Shown: positions 1 to 8,770, counted from the stretch's first letter. The stretch: 38,520 nucleotides of DNA from Alphaproteobacteria bacterium (GCA_022826345.1 JAJDVB010000150.1:1-38520), one strand, 5' to 3'. The notes: generated from the letters alone by a model not told the origin. A program made the numbers and translations.

Positions 1-52
1 ACAGTACGCTTACACTGGCCTGATCCCGGCTTGCGCACTCCGGGTCGAGGCC

Positions 53-2188
53 ATGCCGCAACACATTGAAAATAAATCAAAACCTCCCGCTACCGAAGGC
101 AGATTCCGAATAGGGGTGGACATTGGCGGCACCTTCACGGATATCGTGCTGGAGCGCGGGCCTGAGCGCTTCACGGCGAAGGTGCTGACGACGCCCGACG
201 CGCCCGAGGAAGGCGTGCGCCAGGGACTGGCGCAGGCGATGGAGGCATGCAGCGTCGCCCCCCACGAGGTGGCGCTGGTCATCCACGGCACCACGCTCGC
301 CACCAACGCGATGATCGAGCGCAAAGGCGCGCGCACCGCGCTGATCACCACCGAAGGGTTCCGCGATTCCATCGAGATGGGCACGGAGAGCCGCTTCGAG
401 CAGTACGACATCGACATGGAGAAGCCGGTGCCGCTGGTGCCGCGGCAGTGGCGATTCCCCATTCCCGAACGGCTCAACGCCGCGGGCGATCCAATCCTGC
501 CGCTCGACGAGGCGGCGGTCGCGGCCACGGCCACCCGGCTTGCCGCCGAGGGCATCGAGAGCGCGGCCATCGGCCTCCTGCACTCCTACGTCAACCCGGC
601 GCACGAGCGCCGCGTGCGCGACATCTTGCGCGCGGCGCTGCCGGACCTCGCGATCACGCTTTCCTCGGAGGTCGCACCGGAGATGCGCGAGTACGAGCGC
701 TTCTCGACCGCGTGCGCCAATGCCTATGTGCAGCCGGTCATGGCGCGCTACTTGCGCAAGCTGGAGGACGGCCTGCGCGAAGCGGGCTTCCGCTGCCCGC
801 TCTTCGTCATGCTCTCCGGCGGAGGCGTCGCCGACATCGGGACGGCGATTCGTTTCCCCATCCGCCTCGTCGAGTCCGGGCCGGTGGGAGGCGCCGTCTT
901 CGCGAGCCACGTCGCCCGCCAATGCGGGCTCGATCGCGTGCTCTCCTTCGACATGGGCGGCACCACCGCCAAGATTTGCCTGATCGACGACGCCCAGCCG
1001 CAGACGACGCGGGCCTTCGAGGTGGCCCGCGCCCATCGCTTCCTCAAGGGTAGCGGCCTGCCGCTCCGCATCCCGGTGATCGAGATGGTGGAGATCGGCG
1101 CGGGCGGCGGCTCCATCGCCGTCGTCGACCGGCTCGGCCGCATCGCTGTGGGGCCGGAGAGCGCCGGCGCCCAGCCGGGCCCGGCCTGCTACGGCCAGGG
1201 CGGTGCGGAGCCCACGGTGACCGACGCCGATCTGTTGATGGGGCGCATCGACCCCGCCGAGTTCTCGGGCGGGCGTATCGCGCTCGACGAGCAGGCCGCC
1301 ACCGACGCGCTTTCCTCCGGAATTGGCGCACCGCTCAGCCTGGAACCGCAGATGGCCGCCCTCGGGGTCAGCGAGATGGTGGGCGAGAACATGGCCGGTG
1401 CCGCGCGTGTCCACGCCATCGAGATCGGCGCCACGCTTGGCGAGCGCACGATGATCGCGTTCGGCGGCGCGGCGCCCCTGCACGCCGCCCGCCTCGCTGA
1501 GAAACTCGACATGGACCGCATCCTGATCCCGACCGCCGCGGCGGTGGGCTCTGCCGTCGGCTTCCTCCGCGCGCCGGTCGCCTACGAGGTGGTGCGCAGC
1601 GCCTACCAGGTGGTGAGCGCCTTCAACCCCGAGCTGACCAATCGCGTGCTGGAGGAAATGCGTGACGAGGCCGCCGCGATCGTTGCACGGGGAGCGCCGG
1701 GCGCGCAGACACGGGAGCACCGCTCCGCCTACATGCGCTATCTCGGCCAGGGGCACGAGGTGGTCGTTCCCCTCCCCAACCGCACCTGGGAGCGGGAGGA
1801 CACCGCCATCATCCGCGAGGCCTTCGAGACCGCCTATGAAGCGCTCTACGGGCGCATCATCCCGAAGCTCGACCTTGAGATCGTGAGTTGGTCCGTCGGC
1901 GTGAGCGCCGTGCCGGAGGCCGTCGCCCCCATCGAGCCTTCCCCCGAAGCAGCGGCGCCGCCTGCGCGCGGCGTGCGGCCCGTGCTTGATCCGGGGAGCG
2001 GACACGTGGTCGAGGCAGCGCTCTACCGGCGTGCGGATTTTGCCCCCGGCGCGCGGGTGGACGGGCCTGCGCTCATCGTCGAGACTGACACCACGGCAGT
2101 GGTGAGCACGGCGTTTACCGCCTCGGTCGATGCCTTGGGTGCGATCGTGCTGGAACGCCGGACGCCACAAGGGGAGGACCCCACATGA
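53..2188 (+). CDS. hyuA: Hydantoinase/oxoprolinase family protein, subunit A (HyuA-like)
   Basis: This 711-residue protein is the ATP-binding subunit of the ATP-dependent hydantoinase/5-oxoprolinase/acetone carboxylase superfamily. A HyuA N-terminal domain opens with DIGGTFTD at about residues 23-30, the phosphate-binding loop of the actin/Hsp70-like fold. HGTTLATNA follows near residue 80. The central HyuA domain has SFDMGGTTAK near 300, GAGGGS, and the AGAQPGPACYG block near 375, with AFGGAAPLHA after it. The length is usual for a separate A subunit. The ATG is preceded by GAGG only two bases away, so initiation is uncertain, but the conserved domain begins at about residue 19 and excludes a much later start. 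The stop overlaps the next gene's ATG (ATGA), so the two subunits are translationally coupled. The substrate cannot be told from sequence: hydantoins, 5-oxoproline, lactams and ketones are all known in this superfamily. Confidence 0.93.
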   Translation: MPQHIENKSKPPATEGRFRIGVDIGGTFTDIVLERGPERFTAKVLTTPDAPEEGVRQGLAQAMEACSVAPHEVALVIHGTTLATNAMIERKGARTALITTEGFRDSIEMGTESRFEQYDIDMEKPVPLVPRQWRFPIPERLNAAGDPILPLDEAAVAATATRLAAEGIESAAIGLLHSYVNPAHERRVRDILRAALPDLAITLSSEVAPEMREYERFSTACANAYVQPVMARYLRKLEDGLREAGFRCPLFVMLSGGGVADIGTAIRFPIRLVESGPVGGAVFASHVARQCGLDRVLSFDMGGTTAKICLIDDAQPQTTRAFEVARAHRFLKGSGLPLRIPVIEMVEIGAGGGSIAVVDRLGRIAVGPESAGAQPGPACYGQGGAEPTVTDADLLMGRIDPAEFSGGRIALDEQAATDALSSGIGAPLSLEPQMAALGVSEMVGENMAGAARVHAIEIGATLGERTMIAFGGAAPLHAARLAEKLDMDRILIPTAAAVGSAVGFLRAPVAYEVVRSAYQVVSAFNPELTNRVLEEMRDEAAAIVARGAPGAQTREHRSAYMRYLGQGHEVVVPLPNRTWEREDTAIIREAFETAYEALYGRIIPKLDLEIVSWSVGVSAVPEAVAPIEPSPEAAAPPARGVRPVLDPGSGHVVEAALYRRADFAPGARVDGPALIVETDTTAVVSTAFTASVDALGAIVLERRTPQGEDPT

Positions 2189-3945
2189 ACGGCAACACCC
2201 AATCCGGGCTCGCCCAGATCCAGACGCAGATCATGTGGAACCGCCTGATCTCGGTGGTCGAGGAGCAGGCGCAGACGCTGCTGCGCACCGCATTCAGCAC
2301 CACCGTTCGGGAGGCCGGCGATCTCTCCGCCGGCGTCTTCGACACCAAGGGCCGGATGCTCGCCCAGGCGGTCACCGGCACGCCCGGCCACGTCAACTCC
2401 ATGGCCATTGCCGTGCAGCACTTCCTCGCCCGCTACCCCAACGAGGTCATGCGCGAAGGCGACGTCTACATCACCAATGATCCGTGGCTCACCTGCGGCC
2501 ACCTGCACGATCTCACCGTGGTGACCCCGGTGTTCCGCGAGGGCCGGATCATCGGCTCCTTCGCCTGCACCGCCCACGTGGTCGACATCGGCGGACGCGG
2601 CTTCGGGCCGGATGCGCGTTCGGTGTTCGAGGAAGGGCTCTACATCCCGATCATGCCGCTCTGCCGCGAGGGCCGCATCAACGAGGACCTGCTGGAGATG
2701 GTGCGCTGGAATGTGCGCGAGCCGCTCCAGCTCGAAGGCGACGTCCACTCGCTGATCGCCTGCAACCGGGCGGGCGCGGACCGTCTGCTCGCCATGATGG
2801 ACGAGTTCGGGCTGGCCGGCCTCGACGCGCTGGGTGAGGAGATCATCGAGCGCTCGCGCGCTGCCACGCTGGCCGCCATCGCCGAGCTGCCCAAGGGCGC
2901 CTACCGCAACACGCTCACGATGGACGGCTACGACGAGCCGATCACGCTGGCCGCCGCCATGACCATCTCGGGCGAGGGCATCCACGTCGATTTCTCGGGC
3001 ACCTCGCCCGCCAGCAACCACGGCATCAACGTGGTGCTCAACTACACCACCGCCTACACGAGCTTCGGCCTCAAGTGCATCGTGGCCAAGGACATTCCCA
3101 ACAACGCGGGCTCGCTCGCGCCGCTCACCGTGTCTGCGCCGGAAGGTTCGATCCTCAACGTGCCCAGGCCCTGGCCGGTCGCGGCCCGCCACGTCATCGG
3201 CCACATGCTGCCCGACCTTGTGTTCGGCTGCCTGCATCAGGCGATCCCCGAGCGCGTGCCGGCGGAGGGCGCGGCCTCGCTCTGGATCGTGCAGCTGCGT
3301 GGCGGCGCGACCGCCATCGACAGCGAGGCCCGGCGCAACGCGGCGTTCGACCCGCCGGAGTTCGAGGTAGCCCTCTTCAACTCGGGCGGCGCCGGTGCGC
3401 GGCCGACCAAGGATGGGCTCTCCGCCACCGCCTTCCCAAGCGGCGTGCGCACCATCCCTGCCGAGGCCACCGAGACGGTGGCACCCATTGTGATCTGGCG
3501 GAAGGAACTCGCGGCAGACACAGGCGGCGCCGGCCTGCTGCGCGGTGGGCTCGGCCAGGCAATGGAGATCGGCGGCGCGGACGGCGCGCCCTTCAGCGTG
3601 CTCGCGCAATTCGAGCGCATCCACAACCCCGCGCGCGGCCGGGGCGGCGGGCTCGACGGCGGGCCCGGCACCATCGCGCTTGACGATGGCACCGCGCTGC
3701 GCGGCAAGGGCCAGCAGACGATCCCGCCCGGCCAGCGTCTCAAGCTGGTGCTCCCCGGTGGTGCGGGCTACGGTGACCCCCGCCACCGCGGGCCTGAGGA
3801 CGTGGCGGCCGATGTGCGGAACGACCTGGTCTCGCCCGAGGCCGCGCGGCGGGACTATGCGGTCGCCGTCTCGGCAAACGGCACGCTCGACGAGGCTGCC
3901 ACCGCTGCCCTTCGCAGAGGTGGCGCGGCCACGGGAGCCGAATAG
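2185..3945 (+). CDS. hyuB: Hydantoinase/oxoprolinase family protein, subunit B (HyuB-like)
   Basis: This 586-residue cytoplasmic subunit is the partner of the preceding HyuA and is expected to form the substrate-hydrolysing complex with it. The hydantoinase B fold is recognised from REAGDLSAGVFD near residue 44, the YITNDPW motif near 95, GHLHDLTVVTPVF, HVVDIGGRG near 130, the FSGTSPASNHGIN block near 270, and the glycine-rich tail GGAGYGDP near 530. Length and order are normal for a separate B subunit. It starts on the ATG that overlaps the hyuA stop. After it the strand carries no gene for about 530 bases, so this looks like a two-gene operon whose beginning may lie left of the window. It differs in sequence from the other B modules in the window, so it is a diverged paralogue rather than a recent copy. 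Confidence 0.93.
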   Translation: MNGNTQSGLAQIQTQIMWNRLISVVEEQAQTLLRTAFSTTVREAGDLSAGVFDTKGRMLAQAVTGTPGHVNSMAIAVQHFLARYPNEVMREGDVYITNDPWLTCGHLHDLTVVTPVFREGRIIGSFACTAHVVDIGGRGFGPDARSVFEEGLYIPIMPLCREGRINEDLLEMVRWNVREPLQLEGDVHSLIACNRAGADRLLAMMDEFGLAGLDALGEEIIERSRAATLAAIAELPKGAYRNTLTMDGYDEPITLAAAMTISGEGIHVDFSGTSPASNHGINVVLNYTTAYTSFGLKCIVAKDIPNNAGSLAPLTVSAPEGSILNVPRPWPVAARHVIGHMLPDLVFGCLHQAIPERVPAEGAASLWIVQLRGGATAIDSEARRNAAFDPPEFEVALFNSGGAGARPTKDGLSATAFPSGVRTIPAEATETVAPIVIWRKELAADTGGAGLLRGGLGQAMEIGGADGAPFSVLAQFERIHNPARGRGGGLDGGPGTIALDDGTALRGKGQQTIPPGQRLKLVLPGGAGYGDPRHRGPEDVAADVRNDLVSPEAARRDYAVAVSANGTLDEAATAALRRGGAATGAE

Positions 3946-3949
3946 GGGC

Positions 3950-3971
3950 CCCGCCGCCGCAACGGCGCGGG
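3950..3971 (+). terminator. GC-rich hairpin just after hyuB, possible terminator
   Basis: Five bases after the hyuB stop codon a GC-rich inverted repeat (CCCGCCGCCG, loop CAA, CGGCGCGGG) can form a stem of about nine pairs with one bulge. No T-run follows, so intrinsic termination is only possible. A transcript-end hairpin is the alternative. Confidence 0.25.
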
Positions 3972-4010
3972 TAGCAGCGGAGCAGGGCTGCGGCCGTCGG
4001 GTCGCGGGCC

Positions 4011-4083
4011 GATAAGCGGGATTGACCGGGATTCACCGAGATGAAGTGGGATTAATTGGGATAAGCGGGATTCCCTGGGACGG
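4011..4083 (+). repeat. Decamer array, copy 1 (GGGATT every 10 bases)
   Basis: GGGATT or a close variant starts at 4018, 4028, 4038 (GAGATG), 4048, 4058 (GGGATA), 4067 and 4077 (GGGACG). The step is 10 bases except for one 9-base step. The array begins GATAAGCGGG. A second copy with exactly the same spacing, including the 9-base slip, begins 164 bases further on. Hand alignment gives 61 of 73 identical positions. Ten-base spacing would put each motif on one face of the helix, which suits a protein-binding array. The function is unknown. Confidence 0.85.
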
Positions 4084-4174
4084 CCGGTGCGCTTTCACGG
4101 CCTGCTCGGTGGCGTACTGCGTGGTGCGATCCTGACGCGGGCGCCGCGCGCCACCCACCGCGCGGTAGCAAGCT

Positions 4175-4247
4175 GATAAGCGGGATTCGTCGGGATTCAT
4201 CGGGATTAGGTGGGATTAAATGGGATAGGTGGGATTCGCCGGGACGG
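4175..4247 (+). repeat. Decamer array, copy 2 (GGGATT every 10 bases)
   Basis: This is the second copy of the 73-base array. GGGATT-type motifs start at 4182, 4192, 4202, 4212, 4222 (GGGATA), 4231 and 4241 (GGGACG). The unit at 4202 that reads GAGATG in copy 1 is regular here. Most differences from copy 1 fall in the variable bases between the motifs, so the motif itself appears to be conserved. Confidence 0.85.
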
Positions 4248-4476
4248 GCAGCGGCCGACGCGAGGTGCGGCCACTCGACCGGGAAGTCGCCTCTTTGCAA
4301 CCGACATGTGCTGTGCGCCCTCCCTCCCCATGGCGCGATCGTGGCGCGAGCCCCGCGCCCCGTGCACCGCACCAAGGTCCGGTGTAAACCTGCATCCCCT
4401 ACCGCGCGCGGTCCGCCCCTGAGGCCGGCGGCGCGCGGAAAACACGGTGTCCGCGATCGCGGGCGGGGAGAACGAG

Positions 4477-5340
4477 ATGGAGCGAATTCCGGTGCGCATC
4501 GGCGCCCACACGGTGACCGCCTTCAGCGAAGGCGAGGGCGACGACGTAATCCTGGTGGTCCACGGCGGGCCTGGCGTCCCGTGCAACTACGTGCGCGACG
4601 CCCACCTGCGCTACGCAGAACAGGGGTATCGCGTGGTCTCGTGGGACCAGCTCGGCTGCGGCGAATCCGACCGGCCGGACGACGATTCGCTCTGGACCGT
4701 CGAGCGCTACGTGGAAGAGATGGAGACCGTGCGGAGCGCCCTCGGCCTCGGCCGCGTCAGCGTGGTGGGCAACTCATGGGGCGGGATGCTCGGCCTCGAA
4801 TACTGCCTCGCCCATCCCGAGAGCGTGAAGTGCTTCGTCTCCAGCAGCATCGCCTACGACTTTCGCGAGGTGCAGCAGGGCTTCGTCCGCTGCAAGCAGA
4901 ACCTCGGCGACGAGACGGTGCGCATGATGGCGCGGCGCGAATCCGAGGGCACCACCGAGCACCCTGAATACCAGGCGGCCGTGACCATCATGCTCTACCG
5001 GCACATGTGCCGGATGGAGACCTGGCCCGAGCCGGTGCAAGCATCCCTCGGCGATATCGGCTACGGCCCACTCAGGCGCATGTTCGGCCCGCACCTCTTC
5101 AACTGCACCGGCACGCTCCGCTGGTACGACCGCGTGGGCGATCTGCACCGCGTGACGACGCCCGCCCTCGTCGTCGCCAGCGAGCACGACTACATCCTGC
5201 CGGAACTCTGCGCCGTCTCCTGCCAGTACCTGCCGAACTCGGAGTACGCATTCTTCCCCGGTTGCGCCCACATGCCCTTCTGGGAGAACCCGGAGGGCTA
5301 CCACGCCGCCGTCGGCCCGTTCCTGGAAAAGTATCGGTAG
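4477..5340 (+). CDS. Alpha/beta hydrolase, proline iminopeptidase-like (S33 family)
   Basis: This 287-residue enzyme resembles the proline iminopeptidase and tricorn-interacting factor F1 group. The family's oxyanion-hole motif HGGPG is at about residues 29-33, DQLGCGESD near 57-65, and the nucleophile elbow GNSWGG puts the catalytic serine near 100. The likely acid is the Asp in SEHDY (about 238) and the likely base is the His in GCAHMPFW (about 265). The expected role is removal of an N-terminal residue from small peptides, or hydrolysis of an amide or ester. There is no signal peptide, so it is cytoplasmic. I chose the ATG at 4477 over an in-frame GTG at 4447 because GGGGAG ends six bases before it. 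A Sir2 gene follows 12 bases after its stop, suggesting one transcript. Confidence 0.85.
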   Translation: MERIPVRIGAHTVTAFSEGEGDDVILVVHGGPGVPCNYVRDAHLRYAEQGYRVVSWDQLGCGESDRPDDDSLWTVERYVEEMETVRSALGLGRVSVVGNSWGGMLGLEYCLAHPESVKCFVSSSIAYDFREVQQGFVRCKQNLGDETVRMMARRESEGTTEHPEYQAAVTIMLYRHMCRMETWPEPVQASLGDIGYGPLRRMFGPHLFNCTGTLRWYDRVGDLHRVTTPALVVASEHDYILPELCAVSCQYLPNSEYAFFPGCAHMPFWENPEGYHAAVGPFLEKYR

Positions 5341-5352
5341 AGCGCGGCTGAG

Positions 5353-6111
5353 ATGGAGGACGCCCGCGCCGATATCGAGCGCCTCGCCGGGATGATCGCG
5401 GACGCGCGCCGGGCGGTCGTCTTTACCGGCGCCGGGATATCGACCGAGTCGGGCATCCCGGACTTCCGCAGTCCGACCGGCATCTGGTCGCAGACCACGC
5501 CGATCTATTACCAGGACTTCCTCGCCTCCGAGGACGCGCGTATCGAGGCCTGGCGGCGCAAGGTGCTGATTGACCGGGACATCGCGGGCGCCACGCCCAA
5601 CCGCGGGCACCGGGCGGTCGCCAAGCTGGTCCGAATCGGCAAGGTTTCCAGCGTGATCACCCAGAACATCGACAACCTGCACCAGGATTCGGGCGTACCC
5701 AGGGAGAAGGTGATCGAGCTCCACGGCAACGGCAGCTATGCGAAGTGCGTCGCCTGCGAGACCCGCTACGAGCTTGCTCCGATCAAGGAGGCGTTCGAGA
5801 GGGACCCCGTGCCACCTGCCTGCACGCTCTGCGGCGCGCCGGTCAAGACGGCGACGATCTCCTTCGGCCAGGCGATGCCGGAGGACGAGATGAGGCGCGC
5901 GAAGCACGAGACGCTTGCCTGCGACCTCTTCCTCGCCATCGGCTCGTCGCTCGTCGTCTACCCCGCCGCCGGGTTGCCCATGCTCGCCAAGGAGTCCGGC
6001 TCCACCCTGGTCATCCTGAATCGCGAGCCCACTGACCTCGACGGCATCGCCGACCTCGTCATAAACCGCGAGATCGGCCCGACCCTGGGCGAGGCCGCGA
6101 ACGTGAACTGA
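5353..6111 (+). CDS. Sir2 family NAD-dependent protein deacylase
   Basis: This 252-residue sirtuin removes acyl groups from lysines using NAD+, giving nicotinamide and O-acyl-ADP-ribose. The NAD-binding GAGIST is near residues 26-31, PDFRSPTGIW near 37-46, and the catalytic block TQNIDNLHQDSG near 98-109 followed by ELHGN with the catalytic His near 124. A zinc ribbon of two CXXC pairs (CVAC and CTLC) lies near residues 132 and 157. The Rossmann end has IGSSLVVYPAA and ILNRE. It lacks the Y..R pair typical of CobB desuccinylases in the spot I checked, so the acyl preference is open. The 3' end overlaps the oppositely oriented integrase gene by about 50 bases, which is unusual and suggests the integrase is a late arrival or its tail is read-through. 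Confidence 0.93.
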   Translation: MEDARADIERLAGMIADARRAVVFTGAGISTESGIPDFRSPTGIWSQTTPIYYQDFLASEDARIEAWRRKVLIDRDIAGATPNRGHRAVAKLVRIGKVSSVITQNIDNLHQDSGVPREKVIELHGNGSYAKCVACETRYELAPIKEAFERDPVPPACTLCGAPVKTATISFGQAMPEDEMRRAKHETLACDLFLAIGSSLVVYPAAGLPMLAKESGSTLVILNREPTDLDGIADLVINREIGPTLGEAANVN

Positions 6112-7081
6112 GGGCGGGCCGCTCCCTCTCCCGTCCCATCAGCTCCTCGATGCGATCCGCGATGCGCTGAGCCGGCTCCCGGAGTTGCTCAATGGTCCAG
6201 TCGGCGGCGTACCCCTCGGTCACGTCGTTGGGTGGCGCATGGTTCACCAGCCGCTTGGTCAGGGCGTGCGGCAGCATCAGCTCCCGCTCGGCCACCGTGA
6301 TGAAGTAGTTGCGCATCCCGTGGAACCAGAACTTCGCGCCACCGGCCTCGCTGATGCGGCGGTGGAAATAGGTGAGCTTCACGAAGTAGCCCGTGCGGCT
6401 GGAGGCGGAGGGAAACACCCAGCCGCCCTTCAGATGACCGCTCTCGGACCAGCGGCGATCAAGAATCGCCGCCAACTGCCGGGTGATGGGAAGCTCCAGC
6501 GGCACACCGGTCTTGGTCTCGTCCACACGGAAGACCCCTGCCTCCCTGTCTACGCGATCCCAGCGGAGGGGCATCACCTCGCCGCGCCGCATCCCGGTGT
6601 ACATGCCGAACCAGAACACGTCCCAAAGCGCAGGGTTGCTCACCACCGCCTCGATGCCCCTGCGCCAGCACGGCAGGACCTCGGCGGGAGGCGGGATCTT
6701 GCGGCGCGGCTTGGGATGGAACCGGCCCCCGCCCGCGAGCCAGAGATCGACAGGATTGGCCAGCCCCTCATGATCCACGCAGGGCCGGCGATAGACCGAG
6801 CGCAGCAGGGACATACACTGGTTGGCGGTCGCCCAACCGTGTTTCTCGGTGATGCGGTTGAAACGGTCCTCCACGTCGCTGCGCATGATGGCGTCGAGAG
6901 AACGGCCGAGCCAGTCCGCCAGAGGCCGCTCCAAGCGATCCCGGTAGTGCTCGTTGGTGCTCGCCTTCCGCTTGGGATTGGCCTTCATGTACTCCTCGAA
7001 GGCCTGCCCGAGCGTCGGCATGCGGCGGCTCCTGGCGCGATCCGCCGCCGGGTCCTCGCCGACTGCGACCATGCCGAGCAA
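6059..7081 (-). CDS. Tyrosine recombinase/phage integrase, N-terminally truncated
   Basis: This 340-residue site-specific recombinase has every catalytic residue: Arg165 in TGMRRGE, Lys190 in DETKTG, His254 and Arg257 in FHGMRN, His281 in LVNHAP and the nucleophile Tyr291 in VTEGYAADW. The SAM-like core-binding domain is at about 23-115. P4-type integrases normally carry a further 80-90 residues (DUF4102) in front. Here only a remnant in the same frame is left (GEDPAAD, with REAHRLLG upstream of the listed start). Sequence similarity ends at the palindrome mosaic at 7168-7314. The first codon is a TTG. An ATG four codons in (7072) is an equal candidate. The frame stays open further upstream without a recognisable domain. 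It may be an inactive relic of a genomic island. No tRNA or att repeat is visible beside it. Confidence 0.82.
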   Translation of the reverse strand: MLGMVAVGEDPAADRARSRRMPTLGQAFEEYMKANPKRKASTNEHYRDRLERPLADWLGRSLDAIMRSDVEDRFNRITEKHGWATANQCMSLLRSVYRRPCVDHEGLANPVDLWLAGGGRFHPKPRRKIPPPAEVLPCWRRGIEAVVSNPALWDVFWFGMYTGMRRGEVMPLRWDRVDREAGVFRVDETKTGVPLELPITRQLAAILDRRWSESGHLKGGWVFPSASSRTGYFVKLTYFHRRISEAGGAKFWFHGMRNYFITVAERELMLPHALTKRLVNHAPPNDVTEGYAADWTIEQLREPAQRIADRIEELMGRERERPALSSRSRPRPGSGRSRGL

Positions 7082-7167
7082 CCTGTGGGCCTCGCGACGA
7101 CGCGGGCGGGCGGCTGGGTGCGACCCGAAGGGCGGTGCAGACCATGGCCCTGGTGAGAAATGTGGGC

Positions 7168-7314
7168 TAGAGCGCGTCCGACTTTGACGGACGCGCGACA
7201 GGCCGCGACCGCGGCCCGCCGCGCCAGCGGCGCCCTCGCGGAGGCGCCGGCCGGAGGCCGGCTGCCGTGAGCGACAAATGCTGGAGCGTTTCCGTGTAAA
7301 ACGGAAACGCTCTA
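7168..7314. repeat. 147-base mosaic of palindromes bounded by TAGAGCG/CGCTCTA
   Basis: The stretch starts TAGAGCG and ends CGCTCTA, an inverted pair. Inside are at least five hairpins: 7172-7196 (9-bp stem), 7201-7216 (GGCCGC/GCGGCC), 7229-7246 (GCGCC/GGCGC), 7246-7262 (GCCGGCC, loop GGA, GGCCGGC) and 7284-7312 (11-bp stem). It resembles the dispersed intergenic palindromes common in alphaproteobacteria. It sits exactly where the integrase loses family similarity and just before the MATE gene. Confidence 0.75.
7284..7312. repeat. Perfect hairpin GAGCGTTTCCG / CGGAAACGCTC
   Basis: This 11-bp perfect stem has loop TGTAAAA and lies 15 bases before the MATE start codon. It is the right-hand end unit of the mosaic element. 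It could be a terminator-like or RNase-protecting structure, or simply a dispersed repeat. There is no T-run. Confidence 0.7.
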
Positions 7315-7326
7315 AGGTCCGGCGCC

Positions 7327-8709
7327 ATGACCAAGGGAGTCGCCGTCGCGCCCGAGCGGCCGGCCAGTCAGGCCATGTCGTTCGAGCGCCATCTGATTCG
7401 GACCGCCCGGTTCGCCGGCCCGGTGATCCTCGCGCGCGCGGGCCTGCTCGTGATGGTCGCGATCGATTCAGCCATGCTGGGCCACTATGGCACCGCGTCG
7501 CTCGCCTACTACGCGGCGGCGAACGCCGCGCAGGTGGTGATGATCCTGATCGGCGTGGGCCTGCTGCAGGGCACGGTGATCGTCGTCTCCCAGGCGCACG
7601 GCGCGCGCGATTACGAAGCCTGCGGCACCTATTGGCGCGTGAGCATCGTCCACGGCGCGTTCCTCGGCGTCGTCATGGGCCTCGTCTGTCTGCTCGGCCG
7701 CTATACCCTGGAGGCAACCGGTCAGGAGCCGGAAGTCGTCATTGGCGGCGGCCGCGTGCTGGACATGATCGCCTGGGGCTCGCCGCCGCTGATGATGTGG
7801 GTGGTGTGCACGCACTTGCTGGAGGGCCTGAGCCGACCGATCCCGGGCATGCTGGTCATGCTCGGCGCCGTGCTGCTCAACGCGCTGCTGAACTGGATCC
7901 TCATTTTCGGCAACCTGGGCGGCCCGGAGATGGGGGCGGAGGGCGCCGCCATCGCGACCTCGCTCGTGCGCTGGGTGATGTTCGGGGCCCTGCTGCTCGT
8001 CGTGCTGCGTCAAGCGGACGCCCGCGCCCTCGGCATACACCGGCCCGTCACCGACTTCTGGGCGATCTCGAAGCGACTGAGGCGCATCGGCTATCCGCTC
8101 GGCGCCGCGCGGGGGCTCGAGACCGCGGCCTTTGCCGCGCTGGTCATGTTCGCCGGGCATCTCGGCACGGTATCGCTCGCCGCCTATCAGATCGGCTACA
8201 ACCTGATTGGGCTCGTCTTCATGGTCGCCATCGGCACCGCAGGCGCCAGCATGGTCCGGGTCGGGAACGCGGTCGGCCGGCGCAACGCCACCGATATCGT
8301 GCGCGCCGGCTGGGCGGGCGTCCTGCTCATCGCATTCCTCATGGCGTGTTTCGCCGGCCCGTTCCTCGGCCTCGGCCTGCCATTAGCGAAGCTCTACACC
8401 GACGATCCCGCGGTGCTGCCGCTCGCCGCGTCAGCCATCGGCATTTGCGGTATCATTCTGGTGTTCGACGGGATGCAGGCGGTGCTGATGGGCGCGCTGC
8501 GCGGCGTCGCCGATGTGTGGGTGCCGCCAGGGCTTCAGCTCATCTCCTGGTGGTGCATCACGGTGCCCATCGGTTACGTGCTGGCCTTCTTAGTCGGGAT
8601 CGGCGTCGACGGCCTGATGTGGGGTATCCTGGCGGGTGCGCTCAGTGCCAGCATTTTCCTTTCGGGCCGTTTCTTCGCCGTCGCGCGGCGGCCGATCGCC
8701 CGCTACTGA
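7327..8709 (+). CDS. MATE family multidrug/toxic compound exporter
   Basis: This 460-residue inner-membrane protein has about twelve hydrophobic segments in two pseudo-symmetrical halves, as in MATE (MatE, two repeats) transporters, which export cationic compounds against Na+ or H+. The N-terminal half contains [20 protein letters not shown] (about residues 38-57), a typical first-helix pattern with the D...LGHYG sequence. The second half repeats the pattern from about residue 265, with [16 protein letters not shown] matching the family's conserved R.GNA. The C-terminal part includes [14 protein letters not shown] near residue 383. Length is normal. The ATG has only a weak ribosome site, and an in-frame ATG at 7375 is a possible alternative. 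It precedes chvI on the same strand by 80 bases and could be co-transcribed with it. Confidence 0.9.
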   Translation: MTKGVAVAPERPASQAMSFERHLIRTARFAGPVILARAGLLVMVAIDSAMLGHYGTASLAYYAAANAAQVVMILIGVGLLQGTVIVVSQAHGARDYEACGTYWRVSIVHGAFLGVVMGLVCLLGRYTLEATGQEPEVVIGGGRVLDMIAWGSPPLMMWVVCTHLLEGLSRPIPGMLVMLGAVLLNALLNWILIFGNLGGPEMGAEGAAIATSLVRWVMFGALLLVVLRQADARALGIHRPVTDFWAISKRLRRIGYPLGAARGLETAAFAALVMFAGHLGTVSLAAYQIGYNLIGLVFMVAIGTAGASMVRVGNAVGRRNATDIVRAGWAGVLLIAFLMACFAGPFLGLGLPLAKLYTDDPAVLPLAASAIGICGIILVFDGMQAVLMGALRGVADVWVPPGLQLISWWCITVPIGYVLAFLVGIGVDGLMWGILAGALSASIFLSGRFFAVARRPIARY

Positions 8710-8770
8710 CGCGACTTGCCGATCCGGCGCCCCAAAATCGCCACAGTGAGGCCATACTCGGGGCGTCCGC

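Larger units (their letters stand above)
3946..4476. other. Gene-less stretch with decamer repeat arrays
   Basis: These roughly 530 bases lie between hyuB and the hydrolase. I see no credible coding region: open frames here are short and read as low-complexity noise. The stretch holds a hairpin after hyuB and two copies of a 73-base array of GGGATT-type decamers (4011-4083 and 4175-4247) separated by 91 bases. The remaining 230 bases up to the hydrolase start presumably contain its promoter, but I could not single out -35 and -10 boxes. Confidence 0.6.

Noticed and set aside
77..2170. A 697-codon minus frame opposite hyuA
   Set aside because: Shadow of the hyuA gene; no recognisable domain.
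4011..4247. Decamer arrays considered as a CRISPR or a coding repeat
   Set aside because: Unit length is 10 bases with four variable bases, there are no spacers, and open frames across the arrays are not supported.
6059..7320. A complete genomic island with att sites at the integrase
   Set aside because: No tRNA gene and no direct repeat could be seen near the integrase, and the flanking genes look like ordinary chromosomal genes.
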